Made by a program: the position numbers and the translations under genes. Shown one piece after another: positions 24,473 through 34,105 of a DNA stretch of 64,000 nucleotides. The DNA comes from Streptomyces griseorubiginosus. GTDB lineage: Bacteria > Actinomycetota > Actinomycetes > Streptomycetales > Streptomycetaceae. The stretch's first letter is position 1; every line of letters starts with the position of its first letter. The stretch covers positions 650,462 to 714,461 of the forward strand of contig NZ_KQ948734.1 of the NCBI RefSeq assembly GCF_001514195.1, written 5' to 3'. Below the pieces are notes generated by a model. That model saw nothing but the letters and a program-made list of their open reading frames with translations, did not search any database and was not told the origin of the DNA.

Positions 24473-26822
24473 CGTCCGGCCGCATCAGCCTGAGCAGCGG
24501 CGGCAGGCTCAGCAGAGTCACCACGACGACCACCGCGGCCCCCGCGCCGGTCATCGACAGCACGCTCAACCAGTCCACCCGCACCGCGGTGCTCGTCATC
24601 TTCAGCAGGACCACGCCCAGCGTCAGTCCCACCGCCGAGGCCAGCAGCAGACCGAGCCCGACCGGGATCGCCGTCTGCCACAGCACCGACAGGCTCAGGG
24701 TGCGCCGCTTGGTGCCGAAGGCGATCAGCGCCGACAGCAGCTTCTTGCGCTCGCGCAGCTGCTCCAGCTGGGAGACCAGCAGGCTCGCCCCGATCAGTGC
24801 GAGGACACAGACGGCGCCCACGAACAGGCCGGTGCGGATGGAGGAGTACTCGTCGTTGCGCTTTTCGGACACCCAGGTCATGGGCTCCTCGTGCGGGTCG
24901 ATCCGGGCGGCCGTGTTGCGGACGTACTCGCGTGCGTCCGGCACCGAGTCGTCCAGCCGCAGGTAGATCTCTCCGCGCACACCCGCCGCGGCCGTCGCCG
25001 GGAAGGCGGACGGGGTGACCAGGATGCCGCCGCGCCGGTAGCCGGTCGGGTCGTCGATGGACTCCGCCTGCTTGACGCCCTGCGGAACCTTCCAGGTGAC
25101 CGAGGTGGGCTTCTCCGCGTCCACGGAGGTGTCGAAGTACAGCGTCCGGCCGGGCCGGGCCGCCACCGTCGACTCGTCGTCGGCGTTCTCGCTCGCGGAG
25201 GCGCTGTCGCCCCGCCTCGGCGCCACATGGGAGGCGAAGACGTCGCCGTCGCGGCAGGAGGGCAGCTTGGCCACCTGACGCAGGGACGCGCAGTCGGCCA
25301 CGGTCACCCGGGCCCAGTTCGCGTTCTCGCCCGGTCCGTCGTTGGCGTAGCCCTCGTTGAACGCGTACGCGTGCCGGACTCCCTTGGTCTCGGCCAGTTC
25401 CTTCGCGGTCGCCGCGAGCGACTTCCCCTTGGGGACGCTCACCTGCATCTGCGCCCGCGAGAGGTCGTACGTGGTCTCCTTGGTGTAGTCGCTCGACGTG
25501 CCCGCGAAGAGCATCTGGAGCGCGATCGCACCGGCCACCGCCACCGCGATGCCGTTGACCATCCGGGCCGCCGTGCCGCTGCTCAACTGGAGCCTGCGTA
25601 CGGCCAGTTGCCAGGACACCGCGCCGGCGCCCAGCCGGGCCACGACCGCCTCGACGATCCACGGCAGCAGCGCGGTCACGCCGACCAGGAGCGAGATCAC
25701 CCCGCCGGTGACGAGGTACTGGTTGAAGTCGCCGCCGTCACGGCCCTGTCCGACCATCGGGTAGAGCATCCCCAGCCCGGCCAGCGGCAGCAGCAGCCGC
25801 CACCACAGCCGGCGCCGCGCGGGCTTCGCCGTACGCACCACACCGAGCGGCTCGATCACCACACCCCGCAGGGCGAGCAGCGTCACCAGCACGGCCGCCG
25901 CGGGCACCGCGAACGCGACCAGCAGGGCCAGCAGCGGCGAGGGGTTGAGGTAGCTCGGGAACACGCTCTGCCCGAACACCTCGATGGAGCCCGCCACTTC
26001 ACGGCCGATCAGGAAGAACACCGTGCCGAGGACCAGGCCGAGCACCGCGCCCGCCAGCGCCTCGCCGGCGGCGATCCGCCGGGTCGAGCGGCCGTCGGCG
26101 CCCACCAGCCGCAGGGCCGCCAGCCGCCGGTCGCGCCGTTCGCCGCCGAAGCGGACGGCCGCGGTGATGAACACGGCGACCGGCATCAGCAGCACCACGA
26201 AGACGACCAGGACCAGCAGCACCAGCACCGGGTCGGAGCCCGAGTCGCTCGGGTACGGGGTGCCGTACCGGTCGATCCGGGTGATGCCGACGTTCTGGAG
26301 GCCATGGGCTCCGAGTCCCTCGGCCCCGCGGTAGAAGGCGAGTTCGTGGGAGCCGATCAGGCCGCTCTCGGCGATCGTCCCGGCGATCGGGTTCGGCAGC
26401 CGCTCCCGCAGGAGCTTGCCGTCGGGGGACTCCAGCAGCTTCTTCAACGCGGGGGAGACGACCATCTCGCCGACCGCGGGGAACTTGTCGACCCCCGGCG
26501 GCAGGGGCGCCTTCGGCCCCTCGGGCTCCAGGTCCCGGCCGCGGACCTCGGTGTCCCGGAAGGTGGTCGACGCGTTCGCCGACAGCAGGGTGTTGTCGGC
26601 CTTCTTCAGCTCTTTCTGCCCGTAATTGGTGTCCGCGCGGGCGTCGCCCCGCTCGTGCCGGACCGTCAGGGCGTTCGGCAGCGCGGTGGTCAGCAGCAGC
26701 AGCGCCACCCCCAGTCCGACGCCGACCGCGGTCAGCAGCGCCCGGACCCATCCCTCGCGTCCGCCCGCGAAGGCGAACCGAACCCCCATGGCGAGGTCTC
26801 GCCACCACTGCTGGAGATTCAT
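24456..26822 (-). CDS. FtsX-like ABC transporter permease
   Basis: This 788-residue MacB/FtsX-type permease has an N-terminal helix, a large periplasmic-type domain (about 45-210), three helices (about 215-350), then a second repeat with four helices at the middle and C-terminus. Features include GERRDRRLAALRLVGADGRSTRRIAAGEA and RKKLLSALIAFGTKRRTL. The 3' end of the minus-strand gene lies four bases past the ATPase stop overlap, so the pair is an operon. The substrate is unknown; such exporters in Streptomyces often move peptides or drugs. Confidence 0.85.
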   Translation of the reverse strand: MNLQQWWRDLAMGVRFAFAGGREGWVRALLTAVGVGLGVALLLLTTALPNALTVRHERGDARADTNYGQKELKKADNTLLSANASTTFRDTEVRGRDLEPEGPKAPLPPGVDKFPAVGEMVVSPALKKLLESPDGKLLRERLPNPIAGTIAESGLIGSHELAFYRGAEGLGAHGLQNVGITRIDRYGTPYPSDSGSDPVLVLLVLVVFVVLLMPVAVFITAAVRFGGERRDRRLAALRLVGADGRSTRRIAAGEALAGAVLGLVLGTVFFLIGREVAGSIEVFGQSVFPSYLNPSPLLALLVAFAVPAAAVLVTLLALRGVVIEPLGVVRTAKPARRRLWWRLLLPLAGLGMLYPMVGQGRDGGDFNQYLVTGGVISLLVGVTALLPWIVEAVVARLGAGAVSWQLAVRRLQLSSGTAARMVNGIAVAVAGAIALQMLFAGTSSDYTKETTYDLSRAQMQVSVPKGKSLAATAKELAETKGVRHAYAFNEGYANDGPGENANWARVTVADCASLRQVAKLPSCRDGDVFASHVAPRRGDSASASENADDESTVAARPGRTLYFDTSVDAEKPTSVTWKVPQGVKQAESIDDPTGYRRGGILVTPSAFPATAAAGVRGEIYLRLDDSVPDAREYVRNTAARIDPHEEPMTWVSEKRNDEYSSIRTGLFVGAVCVLALIGASLLVSQLEQLRERKKLLSALIAFGTKRRTLSLSVLWQTAIPVGLGLLLASAVGLTLGVVLLKMTSTAVRVDWLSVLSMTGAGAAVVVVVTLLSLPPLLRLMRPDGLRTE

Positions 26823-27505
26823 ACGACCCGCTCCATGTCCCGGGACTTGCCGTCCCGTACGACGATCTCGCGGTCCGAGTAGGCGGCGACCCGTGCCTCG
26901 TGCGTGACGAGGACGACGGCCGCGTTGGTGGACCGGGCGGCCTCGGTGAGCAGTTCCATGACCCGCTCCCCGTTGAGGGAGTCGAGGGCGCCGGTCGGCT
27001 CGTCCGCGAACAGTACCCGCGGGTTGGTCACCAGGGACCGGGCCACGGCCACCCGCTGCCCCTGACCGCCGGACACCTCACCGGGTCGCTTCTTGCGGAG
27101 GTCGTCGACCTCCAGGCGCTCCATCCAGCCGAGCGCGGCCTTCTCGGCCTCCTTGCGGGAGATGCCGTTCAGCCGCAGCGGCAGCGCCACGTTCTCCACA
27201 CAGGTCAGTTCGGGCACCAGTTGCCCGAACTGGAAGACGAACCCGAACTCGGAGCGCCGGAGCGCACTGCGCTCGGCGTCGTTCATGGTGGCCATCTCGC
27301 GGCCGTTGTAGAGGATCGAGCCCGAGTCGGGGGTGACGATCCCGGCGAGACAGTGCAGCAGGGTCGACTTGCCGGACCCGGAGGGGCCCATGACGGCGAC
27401 GACCTCGCCGGGGTGGATGGAGAACTCGGCGCCGTCGAGCGCGACGGTCGGGCCGTACGCCTTGTGCAGCGCGTCGGCGACGAGCAGGGAACCGGCCGGG
27501 GTCAC
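26819..27505 (-). CDS. ABC transporter ATP-binding protein (MacB/LolD-type)
   Basis: This 228-residue ATPase has Walker A MGPSGSGKSTLLHCLAG, Q-loop FVFQFGQLVPELTCVEN, signature GEVSGGQGQRVAVARSL, Walker B RVLFADEPTGALD, and H-loop VVLVTHEARVAAY. It starts with GTG 27505, which overlaps the PadR stop codon, and its stop overlaps the permease start region, so PadR, ATPase and permease are one operon. Confidence 0.9.
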   Translation of the reverse strand: MTPAGSLLVADALHKAYGPTVALDGAEFSIHPGEVVAVMGPSGSGKSTLLHCLAGIVTPDSGSILYNGREMATMNDAERSALRRSEFGFVFQFGQLVPELTCVENVALPLRLNGISRKEAEKAALGWMERLEVDDLRKKRPGEVSGGQGQRVAVARSLVTNPRVLFADEPTGALDSLNGERVMELLTEAARSTNAAVVLVTHEARVAAYSDREIVVRDGKSRDMERVV

Positions 27506-28026
27506 TTGACCACCACCTCCGCGAGCTTCTCGAGACGCGCGGCGGTCAGCTCCAGCCAGCGCAGGTCGGCTTCCAGGTGGAACAGGGCGTGGTCGCAGAT
27601 CAGCTGGTCCGCGAGGTCGCCCCGGCGCTTGCGGTCCGTGAGGATGCGCATCATCCGCAGGTGCTCGGCGCGCTGGGTGTCGAGGATCTCGGCCGCGTCG
27701 CGGTGGGTGAGCAGCGCGAGAACGATCTTGGTGTAGAGCGTGGACTGGAGGTACGGCTCCGGCTTCTCGGGCGTCGCCAGCCACGTCTGCACGTCGGTGA
27801 TCCCGGCGTCCGTGATGGCGTACCGCTTGCGCTCGGGGCCGCCGCCGGGCTCGATGCCGTCGACTTCGACGAGCCCGTTCTTCAGCAGGCGGGACATCGT
27901 CGAGTAGACCTGGCCGTAGTGCAGCGGCCGGTCGTGACCGAACTTCTCGTCGAAGGCCCGCTTGAGGTCGTAACCGTGGCGGGGGCCCGACTCCAGGAGC
28001 CCTAGAAGGGTGTGACCGATGGACAT
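27502..28026 (-). CDS. PadR-family transcriptional repressor
   Basis: This 174-residue PadR-type winged helix regulator has GHTLLGLLESGPRHGYDLKRAFDEKFG at the N-terminus, YGQVYSTMSRLLKNGLVEVDG forming the wing, and a C-terminal helical dimerisation part. It is the first gene of a three-gene operon with the ABC transporter, so it probably represses that operon and responds to a transported compound. The ATG (28026) faces a palindrome-rich promoter region. Confidence 0.88.
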   Translation of the reverse strand: MSIGHTLLGLLESGPRHGYDLKRAFDEKFGHDRPLHYGQVYSTMSRLLKNGLVEVDGIEPGGGPERKRYAITDAGITDVQTWLATPEKPEPYLQSTLYTKIVLALLTHRDAAEILDTQRAEHLRMMRILTDRKRRGDLADQLICDHALFHLEADLRWLELTAARLEKLAEVVVK

Positions 28027-28034
28027 GGGGAGGA

Positions 28035-28068
28035 CTGTACATGCGGTGTATACCCAGCATGTATACGC
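28035..28068. promoter_or_regulatory. Candidate PadR operator
   Basis: Three similar half-sites, tgtacatgc, tgtataccc and tgtatacgc, follow one another directly upstream of the PadR gene. Two gtatac sequences lie at 28048-28053 and 28061-28066. This AT-rich site in a GC-rich genome fits a PadR autoregulatory operator. Confidence 0.5.
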
Positions 28069-28144
28069 GGAGTGTGTAGAGGGGTTTCAGGGGGTGAGCA
28101 GCCGCAGGTGGGGGCCGATTGTCACGGTTCTGCTACCGCAGGCC

Positions 28145-28390
28145 CTACGTGTCCTCGGAGCCCTTGGGCGGCCGTCCCCGGCGCGGCAGCGGTCCGGTGT
28201 CACCCGGCAGCCGGCCGGCCTCCTTCAGGGCCCTGCGCAACAGGAACTCGATCTGCGCGTTCGCCGACCGCAGCTCGTCCCCGGCCCACCGCGCCAGCGC
28301 CTCGTACACCGACGGGTCCAGCCTCAGCAGCACCTGCTTGCGCTGCTGAGGCCGCCGCTCGGGGGAGCCCCCCTCGGAAGGTGCCGTCAC
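28145..28390 (-). CDS. Small ribbon-helix-helix protein
   Basis: This 81-residue protein has an Arc/CopG-like ribbon-helix-helix core QVLLRLDPSVYEALARWAGDELRSANAQIEFLLRRALKEAGR (about residues 19-60) and a basic C-terminal tail RRGRPPKG. It probably binds DNA as a dimer. Its GTG start overlaps the stop of the SPFH gene (GTGA), so it is coupled to that gene. No toxin partner is nearby. Confidence 0.75.
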   Translation of the reverse strand: MTAPSEGGSPERRPQQRKQVLLRLDPSVYEALARWAGDELRSANAQIEFLLRRALKEAGRLPGDTGPLPRRGRPPKGSEDT

Positions 28391-29304
28391 TGGTAGAGCG
28401 TCCCGGTGTTCAGGACCGGCTGCGGGGCCCGGTCTCCGCACAGCACCACCATCAGGTTGGACACCATCGCCGCCTTGCGCTCCTCGTCCAGCTCGACGAT
28501 GTCCCGCTCGGTGATCCGGGCGAGCGCCTCCTCGACCATGCCGACCGCGCCCTCCACGATCTGGCGCCGGGCCGCGACGACCGCCCCGGCCTGCTGCCGC
28601 TGGAGCATCGCCGAGGCGATCTCGGGCGCGTAGGCGAGGTGCGTGAAGCGGGACTCGATGATCTGGACGCCCGCCGTCTCCACGCGCGCGTGCAGCTCGG
28701 TGGCGAGCTTCTGGGTGATCTCGTCGGCGTTGCCGCGCAGCGAGAGCCCTTCCTCGTCGTGGGCGTCGTAGGGGTACTCGATCGCGATGTGCCGTACGGC
28801 CGTCTCGGTCTGGGTGGCGACGAACTTCACGAAGTTGTCCACCTCGAAGGTGGCCTGCGCGGTGTCCTCGACCTTCCACACCACGACCGCGGCCAGCTCG
28901 ATCGGGTTGCCGTAGGCGTCGTTGACCTTGAGGACGGCGGTCTCGTGGTTGCGGACCCGGGTGGAGACCTTGGTGCGGGAGGTGAAGGGGTTCACCCAGC
29001 GCAGGCCGTCCTGCCGGATCGTGCCCTTGTAGCGGCCGAAGAGCTGGACGACCCGGGCCTCGCCCGGCGCGACCGTGTTCAGCCCGCGCAGCGAGATCAG
29101 CGCGGCGACCAGGACCAGCGCCCCGCCGACCGCGAAGCCGGGGCTCTCCCCGCTCGCGGCGAACAGGAAGACGGCGACCAGCAGTCCGAGCAGCCCCAGC
29201 AGCAGCGCGAGCGCGCCGCCGATGCTGTGCGCGGCGACCTCCCGCACCCGCGGGGCGGGCATGTCGGGTGCGTCCGCGGCGGGCGCGGAATCGTGTGCGG
29301 ACAT
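28387..29304 (-). CDS. SPFH/Band 7 membrane protein
   Basis: This 305-residue membrane protein has a short cytoplasmic N-terminus ([22 protein letters not shown]), two hydrophobic helices (about 30-75), then an SPFH domain: [34 protein letters not shown] and the region [44 protein letters not shown]. Members form oligomeric membrane microdomain scaffolds. The start at 29304 was chosen because a longer frame adds non-conserved sequence. Confidence 0.85.
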   Translation of the reverse strand: MSAHDSAPAADAPDMPAPRVREVAAHSIGGALALLLGLLGLLVAVFLFAASGESPGFAVGGALVLVAALISLRGLNTVAPGEARVVQLFGRYKGTIRQDGLRWVNPFTSRTKVSTRVRNHETAVLKVNDAYGNPIELAAVVVWKVEDTAQATFEVDNFVKFVATQTETAVRHIAIEYPYDAHDEEGLSLRGNADEITQKLATELHARVETAGVQIIESRFTHLAYAPEIASAMLQRQQAGAVVAARRQIVEGAVGMVEEALARITERDIVELDEERKAAMVSNLMVVLCGDRAPQPVLNTGTLYQ

Positions 29305-29542
29305 GGAGGGTCCCCCGTTTCGTGAACTATCTCGCTGATAACTAAGTGATATCACATTACCCCGTCTCGGCAACCTTGAAGCCCTTTCGGAGGTCTGGTT
29401 CCGAGGAGGCGGGTGCTGATTCTCACGCCCCTGCGAGACCGGATCGAATGCGCTGTGTCATATAGACCGGTGTTAGCTTTCTGAGCTGACCTGAGCCACG
29501 AACCTGTGTGGCCGCCGATGAGGAAGCGGAGCGAGTCGACCC

Positions 29543-31897
29543 ATGGGACGAGCGGAAGAGAGAAGAGCACGTCAGCGCGGTGGCCGCCGCGCGGCGCCGC
29601 CCACGCGCTCGTCCGGGACGCCGAGCGAGGGCATCGCGACCGGCGGCAGGGCCGCGGCCCGCAAGGCGGCCGCCCGCGGTAAGAAGGGCGCGAAGAACGG
29701 TAAGAGCGGCATACGCCGGCTCTTCACCTGGAAGAAGATGCTCGGCACGTTCTTCGCCCTCTGCCTGCTCGGCATCGGCGCCTTCGTCGTGATGTACCTC
29801 ATGATCGACATTCCCAAGGGCAACGCGGCCGCGCAGGAACAGAGCAACATCTACAAGTACAGCGACGGCTCGGTCATGGCCCGCGAGGGCGACACCAACC
29901 GCGAGATCGTCGACCTCTCCGAAGTGCCCAAGCCGGTCCAGCGCACCTTCGTGGCCGCGGAGAACAAGACCTTCTACACGGACGCCGGCATCGACCTCAA
30001 GGGCACCGCCCGAGGTCTGCTCAACACGCTGTCCGGCAAGGGCAAGCAGGGTGGCTCCACGATCACCCAGCAGTACGTCAAGAACTACTACCTCGACCAG
30101 GACCAGACCGTCACGCGCAAGCTCAAGGAACTGGTCATCTCGCTGAAGGTGGACCGGGAGAAGTCCAAGGACTACATCCTCGCCGGATACATCAACACCA
30201 GCTACTACGGTCGAGGCGCCTACGGCATCCAGGCCGCCGCCCAGGACTACTACCGCGTCGACGCCAGCAAGCTCAGCGTCGCGCAGGGCGCCTACCTCGC
30301 CGCACTGCTCCAGGCACCGAGCCAGTACGACTGGGCGGTCGCCACTCCCACCGGCAAGAAGCTCGTGCAGGCGCGCTGGAACTACGTCCTGAACAACATG
30401 GTCAAGCAGGGCTGGCTGAACCAGAGCGAGCGCGCCAAGATGACGTTCCCGGTGCCCAAGGAGCCCAAGGCCGACCCGGGCCTCGAAGGCCAGAAGGGCT
30501 ACTTCATCAAGCTGGCCAAGCAGCAGCTCGAGAAGCAGCTGATGGCCAAGGAGAACATCACCCAGGACGAGGCGGAGGCCCGCGTCGAGAACTCCGGGTG
30601 GACCTTCACCCTGAACATCGACAAGAAGAAGCAGGCCCAGCTGGAGAAGGCGGTCAAGGACCAGCTGACCAAGCAGCTGGACCCGAAGAAGCGCAAGGTC
30701 GACCGAAACGTCCAGGCCGGTGCGGCCTCCGTCGACCCCAAGACGGGGAAGATCGTCGCCCTGTACGGCGGCACCGACTACACCAAGCACTTCTACAGCA
30801 ACGCCAACCGCACCGACTACCAGCCCGCCTCGACCTTCAAGCCGGTGATCCTCGCCGCCGCCCTGGAGAACAACTCCCAGACGCAGGGCGGCAAGACCAT
30901 CGGCGCCAACACCGTCTACGACGGCACCAGCAAGCGCCAGGTCGTGGACAGCAACGGCGACAAGGTCGGGTTCGCCCCCGAGAACGAGGACGACCACGAC
31001 TACGGCAAGCAGGTCACCGTCCAGACGGCGATGAACCAGTCCATCAACTCCGTCTTCGCGCAGATGGGCGTCGACGTCGGCATGGACAAGGTGCTGGAGA
31101 CGGCCACCAAGCTCGGCATGGACACCGGCAAGCTCAAGCCGCTGCCCGCCTACACCCTGGGCACCATGGGCGCGAGCCCGATCCAGATGGCCGGCGTCTA
31201 CGCCACCCTCGACAACCACGGCAAGCAGGTCACGCCGACCATCATCAAGTCGGCCGAGCAGGGCGGCACCGAGTTCCAGATGCCCGACCCGATCGGCGAG
31301 CAGGTCATCAGCCGGGAGGCCGCCGACACGGTCACCTCGGTGCTGACCGGCGTGGTCAACGACGGTACGGCTCAGCAGTCCGTGCAGCAGAACCCGACCC
31401 GCGACGGCCGCAAGGTCGCCGGCAAGACCGGAACCTCCGACGACAACAAGTCGGCCTGGTTCACCGGCTACACCCCGGACCTCGTCACCTCGGTCGGACT
31501 GTTCGGCGAGGACTACAAGACCAAGGCGCAGGCCAAGATGTACGGCGTGGGCGGCGAACCCCGGGTCAACGGTGGTGGCTTCCCGGCGGAGATCTGGGCC
31601 GAGTACACCTTCGGCGTCGCCGGCAAGAACACCAAGTTCGACCTGGACACCGACCAGGGCGCCGCCGTCCAGCCCACCTGGACGCCGAGTCCCTCGGCCA
31701 CCCCGTCCAGCACCCCGTCGTCGACCCCGACCACGCAGAAGCCGTCTCAGACCCCGTCCCAGACGCCGACGACGACCCCGCCGACGACTCCGCAGAACAC
31801 CCCGACGACGAGCCCGCCGATCTCGGTACCGCCGACCACACCGCAGAACAGCACGACACCACCGGCGAACCCGTTCGACCCGACCGGCGACCAGTAG
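29543..31897 (+). CDS. Class A penicillin-binding protein (bifunctional)
   Basis: This 784-residue protein makes and cross-links peptidoglycan. It has a basic cytoplasmic N-terminus, one membrane helix (about 72-95), GT51 glycosyltransferase motifs (VAAENKTFY, GGSTITQQYVKN, RKLKELVISLKVD, ILAGYINTSYYGRGAYGIQAAAQDYY), then a transpeptidase domain with SxxK as STFK (in PASTFKPVILAAALE), SxN as SIN (NQSINSVF), and KTGTS. It ends in a Thr/Ser/Pro-rich tail that would lie in the cell wall. The first GT51 motif is AEN, where many family members have AED. Confidence 0.9.
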   Translation: MGRAEERRARQRGGRRAAPPTRSSGTPSEGIATGGRAAARKAAARGKKGAKNGKSGIRRLFTWKKMLGTFFALCLLGIGAFVVMYLMIDIPKGNAAAQEQSNIYKYSDGSVMAREGDTNREIVDLSEVPKPVQRTFVAAENKTFYTDAGIDLKGTARGLLNTLSGKGKQGGSTITQQYVKNYYLDQDQTVTRKLKELVISLKVDREKSKDYILAGYINTSYYGRGAYGIQAAAQDYYRVDASKLSVAQGAYLAALLQAPSQYDWAVATPTGKKLVQARWNYVLNNMVKQGWLNQSERAKMTFPVPKEPKADPGLEGQKGYFIKLAKQQLEKQLMAKENITQDEAEARVENSGWTFTLNIDKKKQAQLEKAVKDQLTKQLDPKKRKVDRNVQAGAASVDPKTGKIVALYGGTDYTKHFYSNANRTDYQPASTFKPVILAAALENNSQTQGGKTIGANTVYDGTSKRQVVDSNGDKVGFAPENEDDHDYGKQVTVQTAMNQSINSVFAQMGVDVGMDKVLETATKLGMDTGKLKPLPAYTLGTMGASPIQMAGVYATLDNHGKQVTPTIIKSAEQGGTEFQMPDPIGEQVISREAADTVTSVLTGVVNDGTAQQSVQQNPTRDGRKVAGKTGTSDDNKSAWFTGYTPDLVTSVGLFGEDYKTKAQAKMYGVGGEPRVNGGGFPAEIWAEYTFGVAGKNTKFDLDTDQGAAVQPTWTPSPSATPSSTPSSTPTTQKPSQTPSQTPTTTPPTTPQNTPTTSPPISVPPTTPQNSTTPPANPFDPTGDQ

Positions 31898-31901
31898 CGA
31901 C

Positions 31902-31949
31902 CGACGAAGAGGGGGCGCCCGGCCTGTGCCGGGCGCCCCCTCTTCGTCG
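31902..31949. terminator. Long bidirectional terminator between PBP and SpoIIE genes
   Basis: A perfect 22-bp stem (31902-31923 with 31928-31949) with a four-base loop lies between convergent genes. The symmetry means it could end transcription from both directions. Confidence 0.85.
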
Positions 31950-31957
31950 TTCCGGGC

Positions 31958-34105
31958 CTAGCCCCGGTTCAGCTCGAACCAGACCACCTTGCCGGTGCTC
32001 AGCCGGGTGGCGCCCCAGCGCCGGGCGAGCCGGTTCACCAGGTAGAGACCCCGGCCGCCCTCGTCCGTCGCCCGGGCCTGCCGCAGCCGGGGCAGCTGGG
32101 GCACGTCGTCGCCGACCTCGCAGCGCAGCACGTCGGTCCGCAGCAGCCGCAGCGTCACCGGACGGGTCGCGTACCGCACCGCATTGGTGACGACCTCACT
32201 CACCAGCAGCTCCACTGAGTCGGTGAGATCCTCCATCCCCCACCGGGACAGCGCCCGCCGCGCGAGCCGCCGCGCCCGCCCGGGAGCCGCGTCCTCCGGC
32301 TCCAGGAACCAGTACGCCACATCGCTCGGCGCGATCCCGTCGAAGCGGGCCGCGAGCAGCGCGATGTCGTCGTCCCGGTCGCCGGGACCGAGCATGTCCA
32401 GCACCTCGTCGCACAGCGCCTCCAGCGGCGGCGGATGGTCCGGCCCGGTCAGCTGCGCGGTCGCGGCCAGCTTCTCCCGCAGCTGCTCTATGCCGGTCCA
32501 CACGTCCCGCAGGCGCGACTCCACGAGTCCGTCGGTGTACAGCAGCAGCGTGGCCCCGGCGGGCGCGTCCAGCTCCACGGCCTCGAAGTCGACGCCCCCG
32601 ACACCGATCGGCGCGCCCGGCGGCACCCGGAGCACCTCCGCGCGGCCGCCCAGATGCAGCAGCACCGGCGGCGGATGACCGGCGTTGGCGATGGTGATCC
32701 GGTGCGAGACCGGGTCGTAGACGGCGTAGAGGCAGGTCGCCATGCGGTCCGTACCGAGCCGCTGGGCCTGTTCGTCGAGGTGGTGCAGCACCTCCTGCGG
32801 GGGCAGGTCGAGTCCGGCCAGCGTCTGCGCGGTGGTCCGCAGCTGGCCCATGATCGCCGCCGACGTCATGGAGTGCCCCATGACGTCCCCCACGACCAGC
32901 GCGACCCGGCTGCCCGGCAGCGGGATCGCGTCGTACCAGTCGCCGCCCACCCGGGCCGTCTCGGCGGCCGGCAGATAACGCGAGGCCAGCCGCACGCCCG
33001 TCGGGCGCGGGAGCGTCTCCGGGAGCATGGTGCGCTGGAGCTCGTCGGCGATGTACGCCTCACGGCCGTACAGCACCGCCTTGTCGATGCCCAGCGCGCT
33101 GTGCGTGGCGAGCTGGGCGGCGACCAGGAGGTCGTCCGGGTCGAAGGGGATGCGGTCCGGGCGGCGCAGGAACATCGCGGCACCGATGACCCGGCGCCGG
33201 CCGCGCAGCGGGGCGAGGATCGCGCGACGGCCCGACGGGACGGCGAACTCGCAGCCCTCGCCGAGCAGTTCCGGCAGCGCGGCATGGGCCGCCGGGGTGT
33301 CCGTGAAGACCGGACGCACCCCGCGCAGCACCTCGGCGAGCGCGCTGCCCGGCTGGACCTCGCACAGCTCGGTGCCGAGCGCGTCCAGTTCGGACGGGTT
33401 CTCCGGCACCGGCACCGGCAGGATGCCGTCCTCCAGGTCCCGCTCCTGCTGCGGGATCCGGTCGCTGCGCCGCAGCCGGAGCACGAGGGGACCCGTGGGC
33501 CGCTCGTCGCCCACCGGCAGCGGGTCGCGCAGATAGACGAGGATCGCGTCCGAGAAGGTCGGCACGGTCGCCCGGCACAGCCCCATCACGATCTCGTCCA
33601 GGTCGATGCCCCGGGCGATCCGGCGCGTGGCCGCGCCCACGAAGCGCAGCCGGTCGCCGTCCCGCCGCATCGGAGTGGGCCGGCCCGGGGGCAGCCCCTG
33701 TCCGGTACGGCGTTCGTCGCCGCTCTGCGGCCGGTCGTCCTCGCCGCCCGGCTGGACCGGGACGGACTCGGAGACGGGCCGCGGGCGGTGCGTGTCCTGC
33801 TCGGCGGTGGCCGGCTGGGAGTGCTCGGGGCCGGTACCGGCCGGGTTCATGCCCTTGTCCTTGTTGTTGCCGGTCTTGCCGGTCTTGCCGGTCTTGCCGG
33901 TCGAGCCGGTCCTGCTGTTGCTGCCCTGGAGGACGGGGGCCGCTTCCGGGGCGGGGTCACCGGAGCGGGCCTGGACGGGTAAAGCGGGCGGGGCCCCGAC
34001 GCCCGGGGCGGGAGAGGACACCGGGGAACGCAGCAGCGCCCCACCGGGGTCCGTGGGGTCGACGCCCGGCTGGGGGCGTTCGAAGGAGGTCGGGTGGTCC
34101 GTCAC
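31958..34105 (-). CDS. GAF-SpoIIE phosphatase with C-terminal HATPase domain
   Basis: This 715-residue cytoplasmic signalling protein has a disordered N-terminus (about 1-140, including a KTG triplet repeat), a GAF-like region (about 150-315), a PP2C/SpoIIE phosphatase domain (about 335-560: GGDWYDAIPLPGSRVALVVGDVMGHS, LYTDGLVE, GPGDRDDDIALLAARFDG) and a C-terminal anti-sigma-type HATPase (about 595-715: LVSEVVTNAVRYA, DEGGRGLYLVNRLARRWG). Such proteins control sigma factors by dephosphorylating anti-anti-sigma factors and phosphorylating or binding partners. Confidence 0.87.
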   Translation of the reverse strand: MTDHPTSFERPQPGVDPTDPGGALLRSPVSSPAPGVGAPPALPVQARSGDPAPEAAPVLQGSNSRTGSTGKTGKTGKTGNNKDKGMNPAGTGPEHSQPATAEQDTHRPRPVSESVPVQPGGEDDRPQSGDERRTGQGLPPGRPTPMRRDGDRLRFVGAATRRIARGIDLDEIVMGLCRATVPTFSDAILVYLRDPLPVGDERPTGPLVLRLRRSDRIPQQERDLEDGILPVPVPENPSELDALGTELCEVQPGSALAEVLRGVRPVFTDTPAAHAALPELLGEGCEFAVPSGRRAILAPLRGRRRVIGAAMFLRRPDRIPFDPDDLLVAAQLATHSALGIDKAVLYGREAYIADELQRTMLPETLPRPTGVRLASRYLPAAETARVGGDWYDAIPLPGSRVALVVGDVMGHSMTSAAIMGQLRTTAQTLAGLDLPPQEVLHHLDEQAQRLGTDRMATCLYAVYDPVSHRITIANAGHPPPVLLHLGGRAEVLRVPPGAPIGVGGVDFEAVELDAPAGATLLLYTDGLVESRLRDVWTGIEQLREKLAATAQLTGPDHPPPLEALCDEVLDMLGPGDRDDDIALLAARFDGIAPSDVAYWFLEPEDAAPGRARRLARRALSRWGMEDLTDSVELLVSEVVTNAVRYATRPVTLRLLRTDVLRCEVGDDVPQLPRLRQARATDEGGRGLYLVNRLARRWGATRLSTGKVVWFELNRG
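33869..33900 (-). repeat. Nine-base tandem repeat encoding Lys-Thr-Gly units
   Basis: The unit ccggtcttg is repeated three times with a fourth diverged copy, encoding about three Lys-Thr-Gly units on the minus strand in the disordered N-terminus of the GAF-SpoIIE protein. Copy number could change by slippage without a frame shift. Confidence 0.75.

Noticed and set aside
24348..26882. An 844-residue plus-strand ORF opposite the ABC permease
   Set aside because: It is an antisense shadow of a high-GC gene. It is low-complexity and rich in Arg/Gly/Gln/His and lacks any domain, while the minus-strand permease has clear helices and an operon partner.
28145..28390. Toxin-antitoxin module made of the ribbon-helix-helix gene and SPFH gene
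   Set aside because: The partner is a membrane scaffold protein, not a toxin. Overlapping stop and start codons suggest coupling but not a TA pair.
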